A DNA stretch of 64,000 nt from an uncultured Clostridia bacterium (GTDB taxonomy: Bacteria > Bacillota > Clostridia > Christensenellales > UBA1242): NCBI GenBank assembly GCA_934772525.1, contig CAKVMI010000001.1:62001-126000 (forward strand), in the 5' to 3' direction. Shown here piece by piece: positions 16,005 to 24,884 of this stretch (position 1 is its first letter; each line of letters opens with the position of its first letter). Under the pieces are notes generated by a model. That model worked only from the letters and a program-made list of their open reading frames with translations, was not told the DNA's origin and searched no databases. The translations under genes were made by a program, and so were the position numbers.

Positions 16005-16033
16005 AGTATAGCACAGCATATATTTGTTGTCAA
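16005..16033 (-). promoter_or_regulatory. glyS T-box promoter
   Basis: On the minus strand TTGACA (16028-16033), 17 nt, TATACT (16005-16010). Confidence 0.9.
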
Positions 16034-16137
16034 GCAATAAAAAACTAAATTTGTCAAAAAATTGCGGATAAGTTAGTATATATTAATGAAAAATATTAAT
16101 TAGTTATAAATTTTCACGAAAATTTTAAAAAATACTA

Positions 16138-16167
16138 TTCACTTTTTCGTTTTGGTTGTGTTATAAT
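16138..16167 (+). promoter_or_regulatory. Promoter of the FtsE-like gene
   Basis: TTCACT (16138-16143), 18 nt, TATAAT (16162-16167) with extended -10 TGT. Confidence 0.65.
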
Positions 16168-16198
16168 AAAGTTACATAAACAAATTGCAAGGAGAAAA

Positions 16199-17272
16199 AT
16201 GATGTTAAGTTTAAAAAATGTATGCAAAACAGTATTAAATTCAAAAAAACAAACGGTAAAAGTACTTACAAATGTGAGTTTGGAGATTAGGCAAGGAGAT
16301 TTTGTATGCATTCAAGGGGCTAATGGCTCGGGCAAAAGTGCAATTTTGAATATTGTCGGTGGCAGAGATATGGATTTTGAAGGGGAGTATTACATTGATG
16401 GTATAGAACTTTCAAGATATACCCCAAAGCAATTATCTGCACTAAGATTAGAAAAGTTTGGATTTGTATCCGAAAATTTAGATTTGTTTGATAAACTTAC
16501 AGTAGAAGATAATGTTGGAATTGCTTTGAGGTGGGCAAAAATTAAAAAGCAAGAAAGAGGAGCAATGATAGAAAGGGCGTTAAATAGCGTTGGACTATCG
16601 GGTGCTATTGCTAAGTTAAAACCAGTAGATTTGTCTGCTGGTCAACTTCAAAGAGTTATGATTGCAAGAGCAATAGTTCTTGAACCAAAGGTTGTTTTAA
16701 TAGATAATCCTACTGCAAGACTAGATGAAGAATCGGGTTTGATGATTCTTAACTTGTTAAACAGATTAAATAAAGATGGTGTAACTGTAGTTGTTGTAAG
16801 TAATGACGAGAGATATTTGTTTAAGGCAAAGAGAGTATTTACGGTTAGCCGTGGTATGGTTGTAGAAAATTTAAAAGTTACCCGTGGTAAAAATATGGGT
16901 GAAGTGATAGGCATAGATGAAAAGATTGCCGAAAAAAAATCGTCTGGCGTTAGAAAAACTGTTATCACTCCACAAAAACAAAATTCTCAAAATAAGGGAA
17001 TGAGTATTGGTGAAGCACTTGCTCTAAAAGAAGAACAAGAAAAACAACTTGCAGAAGAAGAGCAAAATAGAAAAAGAGAAGAAGAAAAAGCCGGTGAGCA
17101 ATTGTCAATTTCTGGAATTGAAACAGACCAGACAAAGCCCGCAAAAAAAACAAGTACAAAATCAGTAAAAACTAGCGAAAGCAAAAAGAGTACTACAAAA
17201 AAACAAGTTGAAGAGAGTTCGGAATTTATGATTCAACCTGTTAAATCGGGGAAGAAAAAGACAACAAAGTAG
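16199..17272 (+). CDS. FtsE/LolD-like ABC ATPase with altered catalytic residues
   Basis: 357 residues: an ABC domain (1-225) resembling FtsE/MacB/LolD-type ATPases, plus a low-complexity Lys/Glu/Ser tail (about 240-357). Walker A is intact (GANGSGKSA, 40-48) and the signature reads LSAGQ (145-149). Three catalytic positions are changed: Walker B is VVLIDNP with Asn170 instead of Glu, the switch His is Asn202 in VVSND, and the Q-loop Gln appears as Glu92 in FVSENLDLF. ATP may be bound but hydrolysis should be poor. The next gene, 12 nt on, encodes a short FtsX-like protein, so the pair resembles an FtsEX-type signalling unit. AAGGAG precedes ATG 16199/16202. Confidence 0.82.
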   Translation: MMLSLKNVCKTVLNSKKQTVKVLTNVSLEIRQGDFVCIQGANGSGKSAILNIVGGRDMDFEGEYYIDGIELSRYTPKQLSALRLEKFGFVSENLDLFDKLTVEDNVGIALRWAKIKKQERGAMIERALNSVGLSGAIAKLKPVDLSAGQLQRVMIARAIVLEPKVVLIDNPTARLDEESGLMILNLLNRLNKDGVTVVVVSNDERYLFKAKRVFTVSRGMVVENLKVTRGKNMGEVIGIDEKIAEKKSSGVRKTVITPQKQNSQNKGMSIGEALALKEEQEKQLAEEEQNRKREEEKAGEQLSISGIETDQTKPAKKTSTKSVKTSESKKSTTKKQVEESSEFMIQPVKSGKKKTTK

Positions 17273-17284
17273 GTTGATTATTTA

Positions 17285-17866
17285 ATGTTAGATCAATTTA
17301 AAATTTACAAAGACTCATTTTTAATGAATAAAGTAAGATATATCAGTACAATTATTATTGGACTAGTTTGTATGGCGGGGGCGATTATCGTTCCTGCCAT
17401 TATAACAGCAAAAATGGGTTTTTATATTGCTAATCTTAGCCAAAATGTTAGTGGGGCGTATAACTATATTATTTCAAATTCGTTAGAAGTAGAAAACATA
17501 GTGTCAGATGTAAGAATTGTAATTTTAATTTTAGTGACCGTTGTACTTATTACATTAAATGTTTTAAATGTTGTTTTAGAAAAGGAAACATACATTGCAA
17601 AAACAAATATGGGTAAACTTAGGTCGGATACTTGCAAAGAGATTATCTTTAAATCGGTAATTAATAGTTTAATTATGATTATATTAGGTTTTATAGTTGG
17701 AATAATTGTTGTTGATACTTATGGTAGTATGCAATATATAATTATAAAAGTTAGTATGCAAGATTGTCTAATTCCTTCGTTGGTTGGGCTTTTCGTAGGT
17801 GGTATTTCAAGTTTCGTAACATTTTTGCTTTTGATTGATAAATCTAGGGAAATAAAAGGTTTTTAA
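17285..17866 (+). CDS. Short FtsX-like membrane protein
   Basis: 193 residues with four hydrophobic segments at about 18-40, 76-97, 124-145 and 163-185, a layout like FtsX (which has about 300). A cytoplasmic N-terminus is followed by one span and a small outer loop (about 45-70). FtsX passes the state of FtsE through the membrane to wall hydrolases; here the outer loop is much smaller than usual. Assignment rests on topology and on the preceding FtsE-like gene rather than on strong sequence identity. The gene after it encodes a very large surface protein, but from its own promoter. Confidence 0.55.
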   Translation: MLDQFKIYKDSFLMNKVRYISTIIIGLVCMAGAIIVPAIITAKMGFYIANLSQNVSGAYNYIISNSLEVENIVSDVRIVILILVTVVLITLNVLNVVLEKETYIAKTNMGKLRSDTCKEIIFKSVINSLIMIILGFIVGIIVVDTYGSMQYIIIKVSMQDCLIPSLVGLFVGGISSFVTFLLLIDKSREIKGF

Positions 17867-17881
17867 TGTATAATAATGTTG

Positions 17882-17911
17882 TTGACAATTAGCGTCAAAA
17901 TGTTTTAAAAT
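17882..17911 (+). promoter_or_regulatory. Promoter of the large surface-protein gene
   Basis: TTGACA (17882-17887), 18 nt, TAAAAT (17906-17911). Confidence 0.75.
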
Positions 17912-17962
17912 ATATAGGTAGATATAACACTATTTAAAGAAAATTAGGAGAATACTAAAAAT

Positions 17963-20900
17963 ATGAAACGCAATATGAAATTTTTAAGTTTTGCTATGGC
18001 GTGTACTGTTGCAGTCGGTGCAATGGGTGTTCCGTCTATTATAAATAGATGGACTTTTGCAGATGAATCTTTAACAAGTACTACACTTGCAGAACTTACC
18101 GTAAATGCAAGAGATACACAGATTATTGAAGTCGGTCAAAGTGTCACATTTGATAACGGATTATTTAAACTTTGGTCGCCATCTGGTGAAGTTTTACATG
18201 ATTATACTGATGTTAGCACAACTGCTTACACCTTTGTTATGCCAGGACTTTATGCTTATCAATATAAAAATAGTGACGGGGTATATTCAAAGCAAGAATA
18301 TATAGTTGTAAATAGCGTATTAGACAATGAAATTGTTTTAACTCAACAAATTTCAGCATTTGCTAAAACTGGAACTCTAGTTACAATTCCAAATTGCTCA
18401 ACCGATGGGGTGCAAATTAAGGTTTATTCTCCATATGGCGAAGAGGTATCTGTAAGTAATAACAAATTCTCTAACATTTCAAATGTTAAGGGTACTTATT
18501 ATATTGAATATTCAAAGAATGGAATATATAAGTATGTAACGGTTGAGTTTGGAGATACTTACAGCGAAAACGAAATAAAGAGTGTTGATAACGAAGATGC
18601 CTTATATCATTTTGAATATAATGATGACTTAAAAGAAATAGAAAAGAACGGCGTAATTTATATGTTTAAGGACTATAAATTAGGTGCAACCGTTTATGAC
18701 AAATATGGCAGAAAAGTTAAAGACCAAAATGTAACAGTAACTTTTGATTTTGACGGAAGCGAAAGTGAAGAAATTTATCTTGGTACATTTGAGGGGGACG
18801 CCTTTAACTTAGCTGAAATAACCGACTTAGATGAAGCTGGAGCAAAGAAGTTTACTATAACAATTAAGGATACTAAAACTGGTTTAGAGAAAACTATTGA
18901 AGCCCCATTTAAGTTTAATAACAAATGTGTTTACATAAAATCGGATGGGTTGGTAAATGACTTTATAACCATTGAAGACATTAAAGCAGAAGGCGGTTTT
19001 GCTATTTCTAGTGCATCTGTAACAATGGCAAATGGATATACCGATAAATTGGGTGTGTTTGCATCTAAAAATGTTAGAATTAAATTAAGTTATCCGAATG
19101 ATACTGGTAAAGTCGTTGGTGAAGATGATTTTGTTGCAGTTACCGAAAATAAAACAGATGATATTGTAACAAGTGTTATTCTAAAATCTAATAAAACTGA
19201 TTTAACTTACGATAATATTGATACAAAGAGAAGAATAATTAATGCAGATTACTCTTACACTTTAGATTTAGGAATAGTTGGTAACCATACATGGACTGCA
19301 ACAAATGTTGTAAAGATTGTCAAGGATAGTAATTCTTATTCAGATAATCAAGCACCAAAATTTGGAGAACTTGAAGATTATGAATCTATAATAAAGTCAA
19401 GTGCATCGAACTTTACAGTTCCTTTCGTTGAGGTAACCGATTTACTAAATACCGGCGAAAGCTCAAATGGCGTAAATTTGACCGTTTCATATAAAAAGAA
19501 TGGTGCAAGTGCAAGTGCTGAGAATGTAATGATGGGACAAAGGTTAACTTTGGATGCTGGAACATATACATTTATATATACTGCAATTGATAGTTGCGGA
19601 AACTCTGCTGAAAAGGCAATTACAGTTAAGGTATATGAAACAAACACAAATAGTGATGCTATTGTTGGAAGTGTTACAGCAGGTAGTGTTTCTGTAATAA
19701 AGACCGATGATGGGTATGTATTCAATTTAACTGGCTCAAATGCAACCAACTGCTTAGTATATGAAGATGGTAAATCTGCTGTTGTGCCAAAGAAAGTAAT
19801 TTATCACAATGGTAAAATTGCTAGTATAACAGTTGAAGAAACAAGGAATAATTTTGTAATAGTTTTAAACGCCTACAACGAAGCAGGTAAAGAATGTTAT
19901 ATTGGTATTGGACTTGAAGGCAAGGTTGATGTTGAAAACATTAAGCCATTTGCACATAACTTTAGATTAGATACAACCGGTTTTGAATTAAAGTATAATA
20001 ATAGACTAGAAGTGAATGTTGGAGATAGAGTATTCTGGGCATATGGAAACGATTACACTATTGAAGCAACTGCAAACTATGTAATAGAAAATGGTAATAT
20101 TATTGCACTAACTTCTGGTACAATTCAAATTACCGATAACCAATCTAGCCGTTCAGCACTTATAGTTGCAAAAACTGGTGAAATAAGCACTCCAGAATTT
20201 TATACAAGTACAAAAAAGGTAGTTTCTATTAAAAACGCAGATGGTACAATTGGTAGTAGTGATGTAACAATTTCTATTCCTTATATTAGAAATTATTTTG
20301 GATATAAATTGCTATCTTCTGTAGTAACTGCTACAAGTGGAAGCGTTCAATTTGAAAATAACACTTTACACATTGATAGGGTAGATAATTTTACCTTCCG
20401 TCATACATTTAATTATGAAGGTATTTCTAAGGTTTTAACCGAAACCATTAGTTCAGGTAATATTCAAAAACCAGTGATTAATATCGAAAAACCTTATGAA
20501 TCTACAATAGTTAGAGGAGCTGTTACAAGAATTAACTTAATTAAAGCAACAGCGGTTGATAAATTTGGCAACATTATTAAGCTTGGCAAAGATAATATCG
20601 TTGTAAAAGATAATTCTGGTAAAATTATTGAAATTAAAAGTGATGGTGATCAGCTTTTCGTAGAAGTTGAAAATGCGGGAATTTATACAGTTAGTTATTC
20701 AGTAACAGATTCGGATGGATTAACCGCAGTAGATACCATTAATTTTATAGTTACTTTCCCAGAAGAAGCAGAAAAAGGTATGAGCGTTTGGGGAATTTTA
20801 GGAATTATACTAGGCTCGTTAGTCGCTTGTGCTGGAATTGGTTATGTTGTTTATGTTTGCATTAAAAAGAACAAAAAACAACAAAAATTTATCAATAAAA

Positions 20901-21112
20901 ACCGTCAAACAAAGAAAACTGAAAACGCAGGTATTGTACTTTATACAATTGCTGAAAGTAAAGATGGTTCTTATTGGACGGTAAAAAAGAGCAATAGAGT
21001 AATTGCTAAAGAAAAGACTAAAGAAGAAGCAATGCAAAAAATTACTGACGAAAAGTGCAAAATTAAAGTCTATAGTAAAAATGGAAGACTAATTGATAGC
21101 ATTGATAGATAA
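17963..21112 (+). CDS. Large secreted, membrane-anchored protein with Ig-like modules and a cytoplasmic tail domain
   Basis: 1049 residues. A signal peptide (about 1-33, cleavage likely after TFA) is followed by about 900 residues of beta-rich modules resembling bacterial Ig-like domains, such as the segment ending TFIYTAIDSCGNSAEKAITVKV and another with YTVSYSVTDSDGLTAVDTI. A single membrane span lies at about 950-975 (WGILGIILGSLVACAGIGYV), followed by a basic cytoplasmic tail of about 75 residues whose end (GSYWTVKKSNRVIAKEKTK, then EEAMQKI and SKNGRLID) resembles the DUF2188 fold. There is no LPxTG sorting signal. It may act as a surface adhesin or envelope sensor. TAGGAG precedes ATG 17963, and a strong terminator follows. 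Confidence 0.8.
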   Translation: MKRNMKFLSFAMACTVAVGAMGVPSIINRWTFADESLTSTTLAELTVNARDTQIIEVGQSVTFDNGLFKLWSPSGEVLHDYTDVSTTAYTFVMPGLYAYQYKNSDGVYSKQEYIVVNSVLDNEIVLTQQISAFAKTGTLVTIPNCSTDGVQIKVYSPYGEEVSVSNNKFSNISNVKGTYYIEYSKNGIYKYVTVEFGDTYSENEIKSVDNEDALYHFEYNDDLKEIEKNGVIYMFKDYKLGATVYDKYGRKVKDQNVTVTFDFDGSESEEIYLGTFEGDAFNLAEITDLDEAGAKKFTITIKDTKTGLEKTIEAPFKFNNKCVYIKSDGLVNDFITIEDIKAEGGFAISSASVTMANGYTDKLGVFASKNVRIKLSYPNDTGKVVGEDDFVAVTENKTDDIVTSVILKSNKTDLTYDNIDTKRRIINADYSYTLDLGIVGNHTWTATNVVKIVKDSNSYSDNQAPKFGELEDYESIIKSSASNFTVPFVEVTDLLNTGESSNGVNLTVSYKKNGASASAENVMMGQRLTLDAGTYTFIYTAIDSCGNSAEKAITVKVYETNTNSDAIVGSVTAGSVSVIKTDDGYVFNLTGSNATNCLVYEDGKSAVVPKKVIYHNGKIASITVEETRNNFVIVLNAYNEAGKECYIGIGLEGKVDVENIKPFAHNFRLDTTGFELKYNNRLEVNVGDRVFWAYGNDYTIEATANYVIENGNIIALTSGTIQITDNQSSRSALIVAKTGEISTPEFYTSTKKVVSIKNADGTIGSSDVTISIPYIRNYFGYKLLSSVVTATSGSVQFENNTLHIDRVDNFTFRHTFNYEGISKVLTETISSGNIQKPVINIEKPYESTIVRGAVTRINLIKATAVDKFGNIIKLGKDNIVVKDNSGKIIEIKSDGDQLFVEVENAGIYTVSYSVTDSDGLTAVDTINFIVTFPEEAEKGMSVWGILGIILGSLVACAGIGYVVYVCIKKNKKQQKFINKNRQTKKTENAGIVLYTIAESKDGSYWTVKKSNRVIAKEKTKEEAMQKITDEKCKIKVYSKNGRLIDSIDR

Positions 21113-21113
21113 C

Positions 21114-21146
21114 AAAAATTGACCTAATTATTTAGGTCAATTTTTT
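21114..21146 (+). terminator. Rho-independent terminator after the surface-protein gene
   Basis: AAAAATTGACCTAA / TTAGGTCAATTTTT stem, 4-nt loop, T6 tract. Confidence 0.9.
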
Positions 21147-21150
21147 ATGT

Positions 21151-21177
21151 CTACACAATTTAGAATAAATTGTGTAG
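21151..21177. repeat. Perfect 12-bp inverted repeat
   Basis: CTACACAATTTA / TAAATTGTGTAG around a GAA loop, between convergent genes. Without a T tract on either side it is not a standard terminator; it could back up the terminator of the minus-strand gene. Confidence 0.7.
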
Positions 21178-21204
21178 GATAATATGTAATAAAAAATACT
21201 AAAA

Positions 21205-22260
21205 CTATATTTTTAAACTTGACGGAGATAGTTTTTGTTTTTTTCTAAATTTTAGTTTTAGGTAAATTCCTCTTCCAATTAGGATAAGTGTAAACATAGT
21301 TCCAATAAGTCCAATAATAGGATAAAAGTTTTCTACTATATTAGAAAATCCTAGTCTTGAAATTAAAAAGGCTATTATAAAAATAATTAATAGAGCAATA
21401 TTGTCGTGCTTTTTAACCTTCTTTTTAATTAACGAATGAACTACAAAACCATCTGAAATAATGGTGGTAATTATTGCTACTGCTAAAGTTATTATAGAAA
21501 GAGTAATAAATTGTGGTGCGGTATCTAGTATATAGATTATTAGTGGCAATTCACAATTTACGCACGAAGATGATATATTTAAAATTGTAAAGCAAAAACA
21601 GAATAGTAGGGTAGTAAGTAAGGTACTTGCAATTATGCAACTAAAAATGCTTTCTTTTTTTGTTTGATAGGAAGAAAATTCTACAGCGATTGGATAAACG
21701 TTAAAAAGGTTCATTCCTATATATAATGGAAGTGATGTGGTAAAAAATATTGGTACACATTTTGTAGTTGCAAGCGAAAATGTTGGTGCGGTTTTTATTC
21801 CAATAATCCCAAAAATAATGAGAGAAACTACCAAAATAGGAACAAGTATTAAATTGGTAGATGTTAGTCCATTAAATCCTAGTATTATTATTAAAAAAAT
21901 TAATACAAGACTAATATAATAAGGAATGTTATTGGTAAAAATCATATCAAAAATAGATTGAAGTCCAGCAAGCATCGCAATAATAGAAGTAAATTCAGAG
22001 AAGAAAATGCAAATATTTAGTGCGGTTTTTAAAAAGGGCGATAAGATAGTTTTATCCATTGAAGAAAAGTAGATTGTGCCAAGGCAAAATACTAAACCAA
22101 ACAAGAAACACGCAAGGTATGCGATGTTTCCGTAAACTCCTAAAAAGGTAGAAACTTCCTTTCCGCTTGCAAAACCAGCACCGATAATAGTGCCAACAAT
22201 TGTAAATGAAACTTTTAGAATAGTCAATATAGAAGAAGATATTTTTTTAGTTTTTACCAT
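21205..22260 (-). CDS. YkvI-type membrane transporter
   Basis: 351 residues, about ten hydrophobic segments. The N-terminal VGTIIGAGFASGKEVSTFLG motif is the mark of the YkvI family, relatives of LeuT-fold amino-acid carriers and GerAB germination proteins. The substrate is unknown. ATG at 22260 is used (a TTG lies one codon upstream); no good ribosome binding site is visible. It is transcribed alone on the minus strand, divergent from a methyltransferase gene. Confidence 0.8.
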   Translation of the reverse strand: MVKTKKISSSILTILKVSFTIVGTIIGAGFASGKEVSTFLGVYGNIAYLACFLFGLVFCLGTIYFSSMDKTILSPFLKTALNICIFFSEFTSIIAMLAGLQSIFDMIFTNNIPYYISLVLIFLIIILGFNGLTSTNLILVPILVVSLIIFGIIGIKTAPTFSLATTKCVPIFFTTSLPLYIGMNLFNVYPIAVEFSSYQTKKESIFSCIIASTLLTTLLFCFCFTILNISSSCVNCELPLIIYILDTAPQFITLSIITLAVAIITTIISDGFVVHSLIKKKVKKHDNIALLIIFIIAFLISRLGFSNIVENFYPIIGLIGTMFTLILIGRGIYLKLKFRKKQKLSPSSLKI

Positions 22261-22316
22261 CAATATATTTGTATGATAAAAGCTTTAAATTTATGTTGCA
22301 TAGGGGTTAAAATTAA

Positions 22317-22346
22317 TTGACTTGTAGGTGTAAAATTTATTATACT
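22317..22346 (+). promoter_or_regulatory. Promoter of the methyltransferase-pyk unit
   Basis: TTGACT (22317-22322), 18 nt, TATACT (22341-22346). Confidence 0.7.
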
Positions 22347-22382
22347 ATAACTGATTTTAAAGTGATTATAATAGGTGTAAAA

Positions 22383-23165
22383 ATGAAAGATAAAAGTAAG
22401 GAATTGCCAGAAGAAATCGTAGATAATACCAACGAAAACACATACGATTTTGATATCTATTATGCCGAAGCATGGAGCAAAAGACAGGGCAATTTTTCGT
22501 TTGGGTTAGCGAATAATTTAATTAAATATCTAAAAAATCATCATATCTATGTAAATAGTGTTTTAGACGTTTGCTCGGGTTCTGGCGAGTTTATTTCTAT
22601 TATGAGAAACATTTGTACTGATTGTATGGGAGTGGATAATGCGGATGGATACCTAAATTATGTTGCTACAAAGTATGGGGATATTAATTTCCAAAAAGTC
22701 GACAAGTTATATTCCTTCAATTTAAAGCGTAAGTTTGACCTTATTAGTTGTAATAGAGATGTAGTAAATATGTTTACAAAGTGGAGTGAGTGGCAAGAGT
22801 TTTTTAAGACCGCTTACGAACACTTAGTAAAAAATGGAATTTTTATGTTTGACTTTTATACCAAGAAAAAACTTGATGGGTGGACAGATTTAACATTTGA
22901 GCAGACGGACGGGTTAGATTATGTTTCGGATGTAAAGCAAAATAATGGATATACCGTTATGAAAGAAACATATTATTTAAAGGAAACGTTAACACTAGTA
23001 CATAAGACGGGTGACATAATGGTAGAAAGTTGGTTTGAAACTGAAAATATAATTTCTGCATTAAAACAAGCAGGATTTAGAAATGTAAAGATTGCAGATT
23101 ATGAACTAAACGAAATCGAAGATTATTCTTCAATGGATAGAATTCATATACTTGCAACAAAGTAA
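22383..23165 (+). CDS. Class I SAM-dependent methyltransferase
   Basis: 260 residues from ATG 22383, preceded by AGGTG; the frame is open upstream but covers the promoter. Motif I is VLDVCSGSGEFISIM, with the following acidic residue in CMGVDNADGYL, and motif III/IV region FDLISCNRDVVNMF, all typical of Rossmann-fold methyltransferases. The C-terminal half (SWFETENIISALKQAGFRNVKI) matches small-molecule methyltransferases. The substrate cannot be inferred. It is 11 nt upstream of pyk. Confidence 0.85.
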   Translation: MKDKSKELPEEIVDNTNENTYDFDIYYAEAWSKRQGNFSFGLANNLIKYLKNHHIYVNSVLDVCSGSGEFISIMRNICTDCMGVDNADGYLNYVATKYGDINFQKVDKLYSFNLKRKFDLISCNRDVVNMFTKWSEWQEFFKTAYEHLVKNGIFMFDFYTKKKLDGWTDLTFEQTDGLDYVSDVKQNNGYTVMKETYYLKETLTLVHKTGDIMVESWFETENIISALKQAGFRNVKIADYELNEIEDYSSMDRIHILATK

Positions 23166-23176
23166 GGAGAAATTTT

Positions 23177-24589
23177 ATGAAAAAAACTAAAATTATTTGT
23201 ACAATAGGACCTGCATCATGCGACCCTACAATGATTAAAAATATGATTCTCAGTGGAATGAATGTTGCAAGATTAAATTTATCTCATGGTACGCATGAAT
23301 CACACACCGATTATATTAACGCAATAAAAGTTCAACGTGAAAAACTTGGGGTACCAGTTGCTATAATGTTAGACTTAAAGGGTCCAGAAATAAGAATAAA
23401 GACATTTGAAAATGGTTCAATAGAATTACAAGATGGTCAAATATTTACATTAACTACAGGTGATGTTATTGGAAACCAAAATATAGTAAGTGTTACCTAC
23501 AAAGATTTGCCAAACGTTTTAAAAGCGGGTGACAGAATTTTGTTGAATGATGGTTTTAGCGAACTTGAAGTATTAAGCGTAAATAATTATGATGTTATTA
23601 CTAAGGTTATAGAAGGTGGTAAACTTTCGAATAATAAGAGTATTAATTTGCCAAATGTAAACATTGATATGCCGTATTTAAGCAAGGTAGATAAAGACGA
23701 TATTAAGTTTGGTGTAGAACAAGATGTGGATTATATTGCACTTTCGTTTGTAAGGACGGCGGATGATGTAAGAGAAGCAAAGAAATACATTAGAAGTCTA
23801 GGTGGAAATTCTGACCAGATAAAAATTATTAGTAAAATAGAAAATCAACAAGGCGTGGACAATATTAATTCTATCATTGCAGAAAGTGATGGTATTATGG
23901 TTGCAAGGGGCGACCTTGGGGTAGAAGTCGACTTTAAGCTTATTCCTATTTATCAAAAAGCAATTGTTGATAGAAGTTTAAAGGCTGGCAAAATTGTAAT
24001 AATTGCAACTCAGATGCTAGAAAGTATGGTTGAAAATTTGAGACCAACAAGAGCCGAACTTACCGATATGGCAAATGCTGTTTTGGATGGTGCTAGTGCG
24101 TTGATGCTCAGTGGTGAAACTGCTAATGGTAAGCATGTTATTAAGTGTATTGAAACTATGAGTGAGGTTATTGAAACTTGCGAAAAGAACTTTATAGTAA
24201 AAACGCAATCTGCTGAAATTGAGTCTTTCCCAGATGTGTCGAAATCTATTGCTTATGCATGTAAATCGCTTTCATATAAAGTAAATACGAAAGCAATTAT
24301 TGTAGTGTCGCTTACAGGTAAATCGGTGCTAGAAATTGCGTCTTTTAGACCGGGATGTCCTATAATTGCTTGTACAACAAGTGAAAAAGCGTATCAACAA
24401 TTGGCACTCTGTTGGGGTGCGGTTCCAGTAAAAATGGAAGAGTATAAATCTACCGATGCACTTTTGTCATCGGCACAAGAATGTGCTTTAAATACGGGCA
24501 TAGTTAAAAAAGGTGATATGGTTATTCAAACGGCGGGAGTTCCGCTTGGAACAGCACCTACAAATTTATTGAAAATCGAAACACTTTAA
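23177..24589 (+). CDS. pyk: Pyruvate kinase
   Basis: 470 residues, the short form without the C-terminal PEP-utiliser domain found in Bacillus. It converts phosphoenolpyruvate and ADP to pyruvate and ATP, the last step of glycolysis. Family motifs are present: TIGPASCDPTMIKNMI, NLSHGTHESH, MLDLKGPEIRI, the metal-site region IKIISKIENQQGVDNI, MVARGDLGVEV and ATQMLESM. AAGGAG precedes ATG 23177. Co-transcribed with the methyltransferase; no terminator is seen before the tyrS T-box promoter. Confidence 0.97.
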   Translation: MKKTKIICTIGPASCDPTMIKNMILSGMNVARLNLSHGTHESHTDYINAIKVQREKLGVPVAIMLDLKGPEIRIKTFENGSIELQDGQIFTLTTGDVIGNQNIVSVTYKDLPNVLKAGDRILLNDGFSELEVLSVNNYDVITKVIEGGKLSNNKSINLPNVNIDMPYLSKVDKDDIKFGVEQDVDYIALSFVRTADDVREAKKYIRSLGGNSDQIKIISKIENQQGVDNINSIIAESDGIMVARGDLGVEVDFKLIPIYQKAIVDRSLKAGKIVIIATQMLESMVENLRPTRAELTDMANAVLDGASALMLSGETANGKHVIKCIETMSEVIETCEKNFIVKTQSAEIESFPDVSKSIAYACKSLSYKVNTKAIIVVSLTGKSVLEIASFRPGCPIIACTTSEKAYQQLALCWGAVPVKMEEYKSTDALLSSAQECALNTGIVKKGDMVIQTAGVPLGTAPTNLLKIETL

Positions 24590-24605
24590 AATGCATAATT
24601 ACTGC

Positions 24606-24634
24606 TTGACAAAATATTGTGAGTATGCTAATAT
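24606..24634 (+). promoter_or_regulatory. tyrS T-box promoter
   Basis: TTGACA (24606-24611), 17 nt, TAATAT (24629-24634) with extended -10 TG. Confidence 0.9.
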
Positions 24635-24640
24635 ACAAAT

Positions 24641-24872
24641 ATATTCTTTTGATTGATAACTATTTTTAGTAGCGTTGCATTATTGAAATTAGAGAAGAGT
24701 TGGTTGGTGAAAAACTTGATTGTAATGCAAAGTGTGAATTACGATAGTTGTAGAAAGACGCAAAACCAAGCGAAATGGTTTAAAAGAGGTTTGATTAATT
24801 ATCAAATAAATTAAGGTGGTACCACGAATGCACACTTCGTCCTTAAAATAAGGAAGGGAGTGTGCTTTTTTA
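24641..24872 (+). promoter_or_regulatory. T-box riboswitch of tyrS (tyrosine type)
   Basis: Contains the stem I bulge GGTTGGTGAAAA (about 24700-24712), a TAC specifier candidate at 24740-24742 and the T-box AAGGTGGTACCACG (about 24813-24826). The terminator stem GCACAC...GTGTGC (24830-24865) is followed by T6. The TAC codon fits the downstream tyrosyl-tRNA synthetase gene. Confidence 0.92.
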
Positions 24873-24884
24873 TAGGAGAAATTT

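Noticed and set aside
15829..16011. 60-codon plus-strand frame upstream of glyS
   Set aside because: It is the complement of the glyS T-box and its terminator.
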